Shown: positions 8,678 to 17,132 of the stretch, piece after piece
Layout: the number at the start of each line of letters is the position of its first letter
Position numbering within the stretch: position 1 is the stretch's first letter
Notes under the pieces: model-generated
Database searches by the model: none
What the model saw: the letters and a program-made list of their open reading frames with translations, nothing else
What the model was told of the DNA's origin: nothing
Translations under genes and position numbers: made by a program
DNA from: Gloeotrichia echinulata CP02
GTDB lineage: Bacteria; Cyanobacteriota; Cyanobacteriia; Cyanobacteriales; Nostocaceae
DNA: 64,000 nt
Reading direction: 5' to 3'
Assembly (NCBI GenBank): GCA_038087035.1
Contig: CP051187.1
Location: forward strand, 5,834,001 to 5,898,000

Positions 8678-10024
8678 GTGGCTACAAGACGGATGACTTT
8701 CAGGTTATACCCAAATAAGCAGATAGAGAAGTCTTTGCGGTATCACCGAAAGCTCCATAAAGACTTGTATAATGCTGCTATTTATAACAGATTCACTCAA
8801 TATCAAAAGTTCAACCACAAGGTTGATTATTTTGAACAACAGAATTGTTTGCCAGAGTTCAAAGAAGTTTGGATAGAGTATAAAGAAATCAATTCACAAG
8901 CTCTACAAGCAACTTTAAAACGTGTTGATTTTGCTTTCCAACGCTGGTTTGTAGGATTGGGTAAACGCCCTAAATACAAGTCAATTCGCCATTATTCTGG
9001 TTGGACATATCCAGCTAAAACTGGTTATTCTGTAGAATCTAATGGCGAAAATGGGTATTTGAATCTGTCTAAAATTGGACGAATTCAAATGAGGGGTAAA
9101 GCTAAGTATTGGGGTAAACCAACTACTTGCACAATTGTTTACAGAAATGGTAAATGGTACGCATCAATCACAATTGATGCTTTAGACCAAGTTCTCAAGC
9201 CAGAAATTTTACCAACGGGTGCTATTGGTATAGATTTAGGATGTAAAGCAGCATTGTCAATTACTGATGGCGAAAATCATCAACAGATTGAAGCGCCAAA
9301 GTTTTTGAGGAATGCTGAACAGAAAATAAAAAAAGCGTCTAAAGAGAAGAGACGCAAACGCGCACCAAATAGAAAGAAAAAAATTAAAGCTTCTAGAAGA
9401 TGGAAAAAATCCCAAGCTAAGGTTAGCAAGATAACTCGCAAGGTTGCTAATCAAAGACAGAATTGGGTGCATCAAGTTGCAGCAGAAATAGTCAGCGGTA
9501 ATAGCTTCGTTGCAACTGAAAAACTAGAAGTAAAGAAGATGACCAGCAAGGCTAAAAAAGGTAAGCGCAAGAAGCAAAAATCGGGTTTGAATAAGTCAAT
9601 ACTTGACGTAGGTTTTGGGATGCTACGCGATACTGTCAAATACAAAGTAGAACAAATTGGTGGTGTATTTGTAGAAGTTCCAACCCTGAAGGTAAGGCCT
9701 AGCCAAACCTGTCCAAAGTGCGGTCATCAACATAAGAAAACACTTGATATTAGAGTTCACGAGTGTGGTGTTTGTGGATACCGTCAGGACAGAGATATTG
9801 CTGCTGCCGAGGTAATGCTTTACTGGGCTAAAGGCACTCTACCGGAGTCAGGAACTGGCTTCGTAGGCGCAGAGCCATCTAGCTCTACTTCATGTACTCG
9901 CAAAAAAGCGGGAAGCATGAAGCAACTAGGGGCAAAGAAGCGTCAAAAATCTACAGAAAGCTTTGCTAGAAACGAACTGAGGGACGTAGAAACCCACAGT
10001 TCAGGCGGAGCCAACTGTGGGTAG
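8678..10024 (+). CDS. tnpB: RNA-guided nuclease TnpB of IS605 type
   Basis: TnpB cuts DNA matching a right-end RNA (omega RNA) next to a transposon-specific motif and so helps to keep the element. 448 residues with GTG start, preceded by AAGGAGG. RuvC-like catalytic residues are in place: Asp in IGIDLGCKAAL, Glu in ATEKLEVKKM and Asp in RQDRDIAAAEV. The zinc finger is CPKCGH...CGVCGY. It looks intact, not a dead derivative. The final codons and stop overlap the right-end hairpin, so the guide RNA probably comes from the 3' end of this transcript. The identical gene is in copy 2. Confidence 0.92.
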   Translation: MATRRMTFRLYPNKQIEKSLRYHRKLHKDLYNAAIYNRFTQYQKFNHKVDYFEQQNCLPEFKEVWIEYKEINSQALQATLKRVDFAFQRWFVGLGKRPKYKSIRHYSGWTYPAKTGYSVESNGENGYLNLSKIGRIQMRGKAKYWGKPTTCTIVYRNGKWYASITIDALDQVLKPEILPTGAIGIDLGCKAALSITDGENHQQIEAPKFLRNAEQKIKKASKEKRRKRAPNRKKKIKASRRWKKSQAKVSKITRKVANQRQNWVHQVAAEIVSGNSFVATEKLEVKKMTSKAKKGKRKKQKSGLNKSILDVGFGMLRDTVKYKVEQIGGVFVEVPTLKVRPSQTCPKCGHQHKKTLDIRVHECGVCGYRQDRDIAAAEVMLYWAKGTLPESGTGFVGAEPSSSTSCTRKKAGSMKQLGAKKRQKSTESFARNELRDVETHSSGGANCG

Positions 10025-10136
10025 TTCATCAGCAATTTTCATGCAATAACCACAGATAGCCGTAGGGGCGCTTGCGCCTCTAGGGGTGGGCTTTCTGCTC
10101 TAATACTAGTAATGTGGTAGTGGTATATTTGAAAAT

Positions 10137-10511
10137 ATGTTAATTAAGCGAAAAAGCCGCAGTGTTGCCGCTATTCTAGCTTTTGCTGGCACGCTGACCG
10201 TTTCTGGATTACATAAGTTTTATTTAGGACAGCCGCTATGGGGTGTGTTGTATGTCTTGCTTTCCTGGACGCCTATCCCCAAGGTAGCTAGTGCGATTGA
10301 GGGAGTTTGGTACTTAGCGCTAGATGAAGAAGCTTTTGATCGGAATTTTAATCAGGGTAAGTCGCAAGTCTTGAACTCACCGCAGGTAAGCAATCAGGTA
10401 GAAACAGTGGCTAACGCCTTGCGGGAGTTAGATGCTCTGCGCCAAGATGGACTGATTACAGAGTACGAATTTGAGCAAAAACGCCGCCAGCTGCTAGACC
10501 AAATGACCTAA
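10137..10511 (+). CDS. TM2 domain protein with C-terminal SHOCT-like segment
   Basis: A 124-residue membrane protein. Residues about 9-58 form a TM2 domain: two hydrophobic helices with the conserved HKFYLGQ turn between them. Residues about 96-123 (ELDALRQDGLITEYEFEQKRRQLL) match the short SHOCT-like C-terminal motif often attached to membrane proteins. Function unknown. The ATG follows AT-rich DNA without a strong ribosome site. The next gene starts 12 bp after the stop, so the two probably form an operon. Confidence 0.82.
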   Translation: MLIKRKSRSVAAILAFAGTLTVSGLHKFYLGQPLWGVLYVLLSWTPIPKVASAIEGVWYLALDEEAFDRNFNQGKSQVLNSPQVSNQVETVANALRELDALRQDGLITEYEFEQKRRQLLDQMT

Positions 10512-10523
10512 CCTAAGCTAATC

Positions 10524-11060
10524 ATGATGAACAACTGGCTACCTTTGAACTTGAGGTTACAAAAACTCCGTGCCAAAATCCTCAACGACCCCTACTATCG
10601 ATTACAATCTGGGGAAGAAATTCAGATAGCAGCAAAACTGGGGATGCAAATTGACGCTAATCAGGCGACTGTAGATGATTGGTTACGTCTACCAGGTTTG
10701 TCAATTCACCAAGCGCGATCGCTTGTTGAACTTTCGCGTTCAGGTGTTAAATATTACTGTATAGAAGATATTGCTGCAGCTTTAGCAATGCCAGTACAGC
10801 GACTAGAACCACTGAAGCAGGTGTTAAGTTTTAATTACTATGACGAAGAATCTCTAGTCAATATTACGCATATAGTTAACCCAAATACAGCCACAGTTGA
10901 GAAGCTAGCAGAAGTTCCCTTTATAGATTTGTCTCTAGCCCAAGCAGTGGTGGAAAATCGTTTATCAGGTGGACTATACCGTAACCTAGTTGATTTCCAG
11001 CAACGGTTACAACTACCTGGCGATGCGATCGCTCAGTTAATGTATTATTTAAGGTTTTAA
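10524..11060 (+). CDS. ComEA-like helix-hairpin-helix protein
   Basis: 178 residues with two helix-hairpin-helix-like segments: about 49-75 (ATVDDWLRLPGLSIHQARSL) and about 120-150 (NPNTATVEKLAEVPFIDLSLA, then FQQRLQLPGD). Helix-hairpin-helix motifs bind DNA without sequence specificity, and ComEA-type proteins take part in DNA uptake. Here there is no clear signal peptide or membrane anchor, so a cytoplasmic DNA-binding role is as likely. It lies 12 bp after the TM2 gene. The start is an ATGATG pair. Confidence 0.75.
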   Translation: MMNNWLPLNLRLQKLRAKILNDPYYRLQSGEEIQIAAKLGMQIDANQATVDDWLRLPGLSIHQARSLVELSRSGVKYYCIEDIAAALAMPVQRLEPLKQVLSFNYYDEESLVNITHIVNPNTATVEKLAEVPFIDLSLAQAVVENRLSGGLYRNLVDFQQRLQLPGDAIAQLMYYLRF

Positions 11061-11632
11061 AAGTCAGGTACAATAGACCACCCCCGCAAGGGATGAGGGG
11101 GCTATGATGTAGGTGACACTCCTACACCAATTGCAAGCAATGTGGTGTAGGCTTCCGAGTCCTGTTAAGGATATCAGGAACTTCTTTAGTGGTACTCCAT
11201 TTTTCCCACCACAGCATTTTATAGTGAGGTACGTGCCCTGCCCCACTCTTGGTCTTAAAAAAATTCCAAGTTCAAACTAGTTTCCTTGAAAATTTTACTT
11301 ACAGGAGGTAGCAACGCATACACGGTTGCATTTCCCTATAAAACCCCATATTTTCAGTTTTCTTGGCGCAGCCTCTCCCTTTGGGAGAAGGTACTATGTT
11401 AGACCAGCATTTTAGGCTTTGTCGTCACTTATATATTCTAGCAAGAAGTGATTACCTATCTCAAGATATTGATAAAAACTCAACTGCCCTCTAATCTGTT
11501 TTACTTGCGGTAAAAAACAATTAGAGGGCGTCTCGTTTTTATCCCGTCATTCATCCCACACCAACTTCGGGTATGGTGTGGGGCTTCTGCCGGGTTAAGC
11601 TAAAGGATATTACAATCCAAACTGCTCACTGC
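11061..11632. other. Gene-free region rich in hairpins
   Basis: Four hairpins were found. (1) CCCCC/GGGGG at about 11083-11101. (2) CCTACACCA/TGGTGTAGG at about 11121-11150. (3) A nested one at 11471-11543 with outer arms GATAAAAAC/GTTTTTATC and inner arms GCCCTCTAAT/ATTAGAGGGC. (4) CCCACACCA (11555-11563) with TGGTGTGGG (11574-11582). Hairpins near both ends of a gene-less segment suggest remains of an IS200/IS605-like element. The short reading frames here show no recognisable protein. Confidence 0.5.
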
Positions 11633-12226
11633 TCACTGCTCACTGCTCGCTCTTTCAATCAACCCAAAGCGATCAAGAGGCCAAAAGCGAAATGTGGCGC
11701 GACCGATGATATTTTTTTTCGGTAAAAAACCCCAGTAGCGGGAGTCGTTACTATCGTTGCGATTATCTCCCATGACAAAGAATTCGCCTTCGGGGACTTT
11801 TACTGGTGGGAAGGGACTATTTGGTGGTTCAGCGATGTAGTCTTCTTGCAAGGGTTGACCGTTGATGTAAACTTTGCCATCAGCAACGTTAATGATCTCT
11901 CCAGGCTGACCAATTATGCGCTTGATAAAAGCTTGGTCTTTAGGATATCCGCGCCTTTGTAGTTCTGCCGGAGGCTGAAAAACAATAATATCACCAATTG
12001 TGGGGGGGTGAAAATGATAGGAGATTTTTTCTACTACTAGGCGATCGCCTGTATGTAAGGTTGGCACCATTGAGTCTGAGGGTATATAACGGGGTTCAGC
12101 GATAAAAGTCCGAATCAGGAAGGCCAAACACAGGGCGATCGCTATCAGAGTCAGATTTTCCTGCCAATTACGGAATATTTTCGCCGATGCAGGAGCCTCT
12201 TTCACATCACTTTCGTGAGTCGTCAT
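11633..12226 (-). CDS. lepB: Signal peptidase I
   Basis: Cleaves signal peptides from exported proteins at the membrane. I chose the ATG at 12226 (197 residues); a TTG at 12259 would add 11. A single membrane helix is at about residues 24-43 (LTLIAIALCLAFLIRTFIAE). The catalytic Ser is in PSDSMVPTL, the catalytic Lys in AFIKRIIGQPGE, and the conserved box E reads MGDNRNDSNDSRYWG. The last residues ASSEQ and the stop are encoded by TGAGCAG heptamer repeats (about 11622-11648), so a tandem repeat has replaced the natural C-terminus. Confidence 0.93.
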   Translation of the reverse strand: MTTHESDVKEAPASAKIFRNWQENLTLIAIALCLAFLIRTFIAEPRYIPSDSMVPTLHTGDRLVVEKISYHFHPPTIGDIIVFQPPAELQRRGYPKDQAFIKRIIGQPGEIINVADGKVYINGQPLQEDYIAEPPNSPFPPVKVPEGEFFVMGDNRNDSNDSRYWGFLPKKNIIGRATFRFWPLDRFGLIERASSEQ

Positions 12227-12685
12227 AAAATTTTTCAGCCAGTTAGAAAAGTGGAACAAATACTTTGATTATTTTTACGCTAAAAGTATGCTTGTAAGCA
12301 AGCTGGGTTTTGCACCAACCCATACAAACATCAATAATAAGCGAAGCGCGAGGATAAAATTTGTCCCATCATTCAACGCTAATTGATGAGGTGGGGAGGC
12401 TGTAAGATTTATCAACGAACGGTAAAAAAAAGAATTTTATCTGGGTAAGATGAGTACAGAATTAACTTTTTTAATCACTTGATAGGTTTGACTTATTTTT
12501 TTATGCAATTGTCTTAGCTCGACTTTATCCATTTTTGAGAAAGTCGATCTCAGAGCATTCGTGAGAGGTTAAGGTCTTATTTGCTTGTCTGTTGATTAAC
12601 CTTTCCCTTTGCGACCTCAACAGATAATATGATGAGTTAGCATTTCTAAGTCCTATCTCCAAATTCCTAACTCCTAACTTTTCTT
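12227..12685. other. Divergent promoter region of lepB and recJ
   Basis: AT-rich gap between divergent genes. It contains an imperfect hairpin near 12362-12398 (CCCATCA.../TGATGAGGTGGGG) and heptamer-like CCTAACT units at about 12664-12680 just before recJ. No gene was recognised. Confidence 0.5.
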
Positions 12686-14752
12686 GTGCTAGACCAATTT
12701 CTCGACGAATCTTCAACACCCCGCAGGCGTTTACCTAATCAACGTTGGCAAATTTCGCCGCAGCAGACAGAATTTGCTCAAAAACTGGCGCTAACGAGGA
12801 ATATTTCGCCGATTGTCAGCCAATTGCTGGTAAATCGGGGTGTGGAAACGGTAGAACAAGCGCAAATATTTTTAGATCCAGAGTCTTTAGTCTTACCTTC
12901 GCCGTTGGAGGAATTTCCTGATCTGCCAATTAGTGTAGAGTTATTGGAAAATGCGATCGCCGCTGGAGAAAAAATTGCTATATGTGGTGATTATGATGCT
13001 GATGGGATGACTAGCACGGCTTTATTGTTGCGGAGTCTCCGCAGTTTAGGTGCTGATGTGAATTATGCTATTCCCAGTCGGATGCACGATGGCTATGGGA
13101 TTAATCAGCGGATTGTGGAAGAATTCCATAGTGAAGGTGTCGGACTGATTCTGACTGTTGATAATGGGATCTCGGCGGTTGAACCAATAAGAAGAGCTAG
13201 AGAACTGGGTTTGAAGGTGATTATCACCGATCACCACGATATCCCACAACAATTACCAAATGCTAATGCTATCCTTAACCCCAAACTCATAGCAGAATCT
13301 TCACCTTACCGGGGTGTGGCTGGTGTTGGTGTTGCCTATATCTTGGCGGTGTGTCTGGCACAACAATTAGGGAAGACTCACGGCTTAATCCCTCCCATGT
13401 TAGCACTATTTACTTTAGGAACGATAGCAGATTTAGCTCCCTTGACTGGGGTTAACCGTCGCTGGGTAAAACGCGGTTTACAATATTTACCCAAGTCTAA
13501 ATTACCAGGTGTGCAGGCACTGATTCAAGTAGCTGGGGTGCAGGTGAGGGGAGAGGGGGAGACCAACTCCCAAAATCCAAAATCGTTGAAACCGGAGGAT
13601 ATTGGCTTTCGGTTGGGTCCGCGAATTAATGCTATTGGTCGGATTGCTGATCCGCAGATTGTCATTGAACTGCTGACTACAGATGATATGGGAATAGCCC
13701 TCGAAAGAGCAAGGCAGTGCGAATCGATTAACCTGCAGCGTCAACAAATGTGTGAGCAAATTGAACTTGAAGCGATCGCTCATGTAGAATCATTATATGC
13801 AACATCACTACTACTTGACCGTGTATTAGTCGTTGTCCAACCCAAATGGCACCACGGCGTGATTGGTATTGTCGCCTCGCGCTTGGTGGAACGCTACGGT
13901 GTCCCGGTGTTCATTGGTACTTATGAGGATGAGGAACATATTCGCGGTTCAGCGCGGGGAATTCCTGAGTTTCATGTGTTTGCAGCTTTAGAAGCTTGTC
14001 ACGATTTACTAGGTAAATTTGGCGGACACAAAGCAGCGGGGGGATTTTCTTTACCAGCGGCGAATTTACCAGAATTGCGATCGCGTTTGATTGAATTTGC
14101 TAACCAGTGTCTAGAACCCCAACACCTCAAGCCATTACTCAAGATTGATACTCAAGCTAATCTCAGTCAAATCAATCACCAACTTTACCAACAGTTAAAT
14201 ACTCTCCATCCTTGCGGTATCGACAATCCCGATCCAGTTTTCTGGACAGCCAATGTCCAAGTGGTTGAGCAAAAAATCGTGGGGAAGGGACACATCAAGC
14301 TCACCGTTGCTCAAACCGTCGCTGATCAACAGTATACAATTAAGGCGATCGCTTGGCGTTGGGGTGACTACTTCCCCCTACCAACCCGTGTCGATATCGC
14401 CTACAAACTGCGAGAAAATTACTTTAATGGCAATACCACTATCGAGATGGAATTAATCGGAGTCCGACTCCCAACCCAGATTCACCCATTTTTCCCCTCA
14501 CCCCCTACCTCAAAAGCCACCTTTGAGTACAATGGGCGTCCCTACACTTGCGCTATGTATCATCAGGGTTCCATACCAGAATTAAGAATTAAAAATCCTG
14601 AAGGAAAAATTTTAGTTATGCAGCCAGGACAGAAAATGGGTTTATTGGGCAATAATCGTCAAGATGCTGTAGAGGTTGATATATCTCTACCACATTATGA
14701 CAAAATTATTCAAGCTGCCCTGCAAGCGTTATCAGTCATGAGTCAGGAGTGA
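12686..14752 (+). CDS. recJ: Single-stranded-DNA-specific exonuclease RecJ
   Basis: 5'-3' single-strand exonuclease in recombination and mismatch repair. 688 residues with GTG start, longer than the E. coli enzyme (about 577), with a C-terminal extension of roughly 100 residues. DHH-family metal motifs are visible: CGDYDADGMTSTAL (about 99-112), DNGIS, and ITDHHDIP. The DHHA1 part has GKFGGHKAAGGFSL. Residues about 285-295 (RGEGETNSQNPKSL) look like a small unstructured insert. The final residues VMSQE and the stop lie at the start of GGAGTGA/GGAGTTA heptamers. The upstream leader is also heptamer-like. Confidence 0.94.
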   Translation: MLDQFLDESSTPRRRLPNQRWQISPQQTEFAQKLALTRNISPIVSQLLVNRGVETVEQAQIFLDPESLVLPSPLEEFPDLPISVELLENAIAAGEKIAICGDYDADGMTSTALLLRSLRSLGADVNYAIPSRMHDGYGINQRIVEEFHSEGVGLILTVDNGISAVEPIRRARELGLKVIITDHHDIPQQLPNANAILNPKLIAESSPYRGVAGVGVAYILAVCLAQQLGKTHGLIPPMLALFTLGTIADLAPLTGVNRRWVKRGLQYLPKSKLPGVQALIQVAGVQVRGEGETNSQNPKSLKPEDIGFRLGPRINAIGRIADPQIVIELLTTDDMGIALERARQCESINLQRQQMCEQIELEAIAHVESLYATSLLLDRVLVVVQPKWHHGVIGIVASRLVERYGVPVFIGTYEDEEHIRGSARGIPEFHVFAALEACHDLLGKFGGHKAAGGFSLPAANLPELRSRLIEFANQCLEPQHLKPLLKIDTQANLSQINHQLYQQLNTLHPCGIDNPDPVFWTANVQVVEQKIVGKGHIKLTVAQTVADQQYTIKAIAWRWGDYFPLPTRVDIAYKLRENYFNGNTTIEMELIGVRLPTQIHPFFPSPPTSKATFEYNGRPYTCAMYHQGSIPELRIKNPEGKILVMQPGQKMGLLGNNRQDAVEVDISLPHYDKIIQAALQALSVMSQE

Positions 14753-14784
14753 GGAGTTAAGAGTACTCCTCACTCCTAACTGTG

Positions 14785-14907
14785 TCAAAGGTCGCCGTTG
14801 CGAAATGCTAGGACAAAAATTACTATTGGACCGGCTATCACGATTAAGCCGACAAACAGTAGCTGAAAAATCACTTCCCAATTGATGTTGGCTAAAACGT
14901 CAAACAT
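14785..14907 (-). CDS. psb30: Photosystem II protein Psb30 (Ycf12)
   Basis: A 40-residue single-helix thylakoid peptide that sits at the edge of the photosystem II core. The sequence has the family pattern: NINWEVIFQL, a hydrophobic helix, AGP, then a short basic end FRNGDL. The ATG at 14907 has a strong ribosome site AAAGGAGG five bases upstream. The stop is the TGA complementary to 14785-14787. It stands alone between recJ (convergent) and repeats. It is short enough to be missed by automatic gene calling. Confidence 0.88.
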   Translation of the reverse strand: MFDVLANINWEVIFQLLFVGLIVIAGPIVIFVLAFRNGDL

Positions 14908-14962
14908 TTTTCCTCCTTTTGTCTCAATTGCCTGAAAAAATTCAAAAGCTGATTCTTGTAAG

Positions 14963-14990
14963 CCTACACTCTACCAAAGGTCAGTGTAGG
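14963..14990. promoter_or_regulatory. Hairpin upstream of psb30
   Basis: Perfect 8-bp stem CCTACACT/AGTGTAGG with a 12-nt loop, 56 bp before the psb30 ATG. It could be part of the 5' leader or the terminator of something upstream; no T-run follows on the minus strand. Confidence 0.35.
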
Positions 14991-15098
14991 TAGTTGACTA
15001 GCTTAATTGCAAAACCCGCAATTGATCATATCTGTCTATGGGGTGTAACATTTAATTTACTTAACAAAATTATAAAAAAATACATAAAAACGTAAAAT

Positions 15099-15262
15099 AT
15101 TGGGGATTGGGGATTGGGGATTGGCGATTGGGGATTGGCGATTGGCGATTGGCGATTGGCGATTGGGAGTTAGACAAATGACAAATGACAAATGACAAAT
15201 GACAAATGACAAATGACCAATGACAAATGACCAATGACAAATGACAAATGACAAATGAAGGT
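15099..15262. repeat. Long heptamer tandem repeats
   Basis: GGGGATT and GGCGATT units (about 15099-15168) are followed by about a dozen ACAAATG or ACCAATG units (about 15174-15260). The tract runs to just before the CxxC protein gene and supplies ATG codons in every frame. Confidence 0.9.
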
Positions 15263-15268
15263 GAAAAA

Positions 15269-15619
15269 ATGGCAAATTGGCAATGTGTAAAGCAATGTGG
15301 CGCCTGCTGTAATCTTGAGCCAGCAGATCGACCAGACATAGAGGAGTATCTCTCACCCGCAGAACTGGAACTTTATTTCAGCATGGTAGGCGAAGGGGGA
15401 TGGTGCGTTAATTTTGACCATACCACAAGAGAATGCCGCATCTACGCAAATCGTCCTCGTTTCTGTCGTGTAGAAGCACATATATTTGGCGATATGTATG
15501 GGATTGAGCCTGAAGACGTGAATGATTTCGCCATTGACTGCTGTCGTCAACAAATAGAAGGGGTGTACGGTGACAGAAGTCTGGAAATGCTACGCTTCGA
15601 CAAAGCTGTGGGACTGTGA
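15269..15619 (+). CDS. YkgJ-like CxxC cluster protein
   Basis: A small cytoplasmic protein with the zinc/iron-chelating domain pattern of the YkgJ family: CVKQCGACCNL at the N-terminus, then Cys residues in GWCVNFD, RECRIY, RFCRVE and DCCRQQ. Function unknown, probably metal or cluster binding. I chose the ATG at 15269 (116 residues), preceded by GAAGGTG; the ATG at 15248 is part of the heptamer repeat and adds only TNEGEKM-type residues. A monocistronic gene. Confidence 0.82.
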   Translation: MANWQCVKQCGACCNLEPADRPDIEEYLSPAELELYFSMVGEGGWCVNFDHTTRECRIYANRPRFCRVEAHIFGDMYGIEPEDVNDFAIDCCRQQIEGVYGDRSLEMLRFDKAVGL

Positions 15620-15672
15620 AGATTGGGGACACTTCGGCAAGCTCAGTGCATCGCTGGGGACTGGGGATTGGG
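15620..15672. repeat. Dispersed 36-bp repeat in GGGGACT heptamers
   Basis: GACACTTCGGCAAGCTCAGT unit between GGGGATT/GGGGACT heptamers, beginning at the stop codon of the CxxC gene. 15673-15879 holds other small repeats and no recognisable gene. Confidence 0.7.
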
Positions 15673-15879
15673 AGAGCAATCTCCTAGTCAAGTATTTGCC
15701 GGACTTCCACGGACATTTATTGACAAACCGCACCAAAAACCTTGCACGCGTATGGTGCAGACCCTACGCGCTCACAGGGCTTCTCTCACCACATGTTTCA
15801 AGAAAATTTACATAAACCTTCTAGACCCACCTGTACTGTTTATGTGATGATTTGAAAAGCTTGCCTTACAAGTAAATTT

Positions 15880-16986
15880 GTGTTACTGACTTCTATCAAA
15901 ACCAAGTTAAAATTGACTGCCGACCAGAAAATTCTGATGTCAAAACATGCCGGCATATCCCGATTTACATACAATTGGGGACTCGCCACATGGCAAGCAT
16001 TGTATCAATCAGGATATCAACCCAATCACTTGATTTTGAAAAAGTTCTTTAATAATGAAGTCAAGCCATTTTTGACATGGATTAAAGAAAAAGGTATTTG
16101 TCAAAAAATCACGGAATTTGCTTTTGATAATTTAGGGAAAGCTTTTAAGAACTTCTTTTGTAAACGTGCAGAGTATCCCAAGTTTAAAAGAAAAGGCAGA
16201 AATGAGAGTTTTACAATTAATGCAGGTGGTAAACCAATAAATATCGGTGGTAAACGCATTAAATTACCAACGATTGGCTGGGTTGCAACTTATGAATCTT
16301 TACTTCACACCACAACCACAAAGGTTACTATATCTCAATCTGCGGGAGATTGGTACATTTCTTGTTCTTATGAAATAGAACCAGAAATTACCAAAAAAGA
16401 ACATGATTATGTCGGGGTTGATTTAGGCATAAAAACCTTAGCTACCTTATCAACAGGAGTGATTTTTGTCAATCCGAAAGCTTTAAAAAGTGCCAGGAGA
16501 AAGTTAACAAGATTACAACGTCAACTTACAAGAAAAATTAAGGGAAGTAATCGTTACAAAAAACAAAAGTTGAGAATATCTAAACTGCATCGACGTATTA
16601 CTAATATACGTATTGATGCCACTCATAAAGCAACTACATTTATCTGCAAAAACCACGCAGTTGTTGCTTTGGAGGATTTGAATACTTCGGGGATGTTGAA
16701 AAATCATAAGTTAGCCGGTGCTGTCAGCGATGCCAATTTTTATGAATTCCGTAGACAAATAGAATATAAAGTAATTAGATATGGTGGAACTGTCGTATTT
16801 GTAGATAGATTTTACCCATCTAGTAAAACTTGTGCAAATTGTGGAGAAATTCAAGAAATTAGTCTATCACAGCGGGTTTACGAGTGTAAAAAATGTCAGC
16901 ATACTGAAGACAGAGATTTAAATGCATCTAAAAATCTCGAAAAATATGCACGTCAGGCTAAAGCGTGTCTGGACGTTAAGGGATAG
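15880..16986 (+). CDS. tnpB: Stand-alone TnpB (IS1341-like)
   Basis: A 368-residue RNA-guided nuclease of the TnpB family without a neighbouring tnpA. GTG start. The RuvC-like residues appear intact: Asp in VGVDLGIKTLATL, Glu in VALEDLNTSGM and Asp in TEDRDLNASKN. The zinc finger is CANCGEIQE...CKKCQH. It is only distantly related to the TnpB of the two complete elements. Without tnpA it would need a transposase in trans to move. The element ends are not clear; the right end is probably within 16987-17030, where a guide RNA would be expected. Confidence 0.88.
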   Translation: MLLTSIKTKLKLTADQKILMSKHAGISRFTYNWGLATWQALYQSGYQPNHLILKKFFNNEVKPFLTWIKEKGICQKITEFAFDNLGKAFKNFFCKRAEYPKFKRKGRNESFTINAGGKPINIGGKRIKLPTIGWVATYESLLHTTTTKVTISQSAGDWYISCSYEIEPEITKKEHDYVGVDLGIKTLATLSTGVIFVNPKALKSARRKLTRLQRQLTRKIKGSNRYKKQKLRISKLHRRITNIRIDATHKATTFICKNHAVVALEDLNTSGMLKNHKLAGAVSDANFYEFRRQIEYKVIRYGGTVVFVDRFYPSSKTCANCGEIQEISLSQRVYECKKCQHTEDRDLNASKNLEKYARQAKACLDVKG

Positions 16987-17132
16987 CCGCTCCCATGCTC
17001 CCGTTGAAACGTCAAGTAATGTCTGGATTTGTCCAGCTTTTATGTAGCAGCAATCTCCTAGTTGCAATTTATGACAGAGATCTGAGAAAATGAAAAGAAT
17101 ATGAAAACAAACTAGAAACAATACTACTGCCT

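Larger units (their letters stand above)
7852..10030. mobile_element. IS200/IS605-type insertion sequence, copy 1
   Basis: A 2179-bp element with divergent tnpA (minus) and tnpB (plus). The left end follows TTAAC (7847-7851), the kind of 5' target used by this family, without target duplication. The left-end hairpin is TCCCCACCTT (7864-7873) with AAGGTGGGGA (7886-7895). The right-end hairpin is ACCCACAGTT (9992-10001) with AACTGTGGGT (10013-10022), overlapping the tnpB stop. The borders come from comparing it with copy 2 at 19947-22125; I found only five base differences. Copy 1 sits inside a MITE-like repeat, of which AGCAATTTTCATGCAATAAC continues at 10031. Confidence 0.92.

Noticed and set aside
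11064..11246. 60-codon minus-strand frame
   Set aside because: Overlaps hairpins of the gene-less segment and shows no protein features.
15057..15356. Two overlapping minus-strand frames rich in Ser, Phe, Val, Ile, Cys, His
   Set aside because: They are translations of the heptamer tandem repeats in two frames and cannot be told from chance.
15675..17060. Direct repeat GCAATCTCCTAG flanking the lone tnpB
   Set aside because: The 12-bp match at about 15675 and 17049 is not placed at convincing element ends, and this IS class does not make target duplications.
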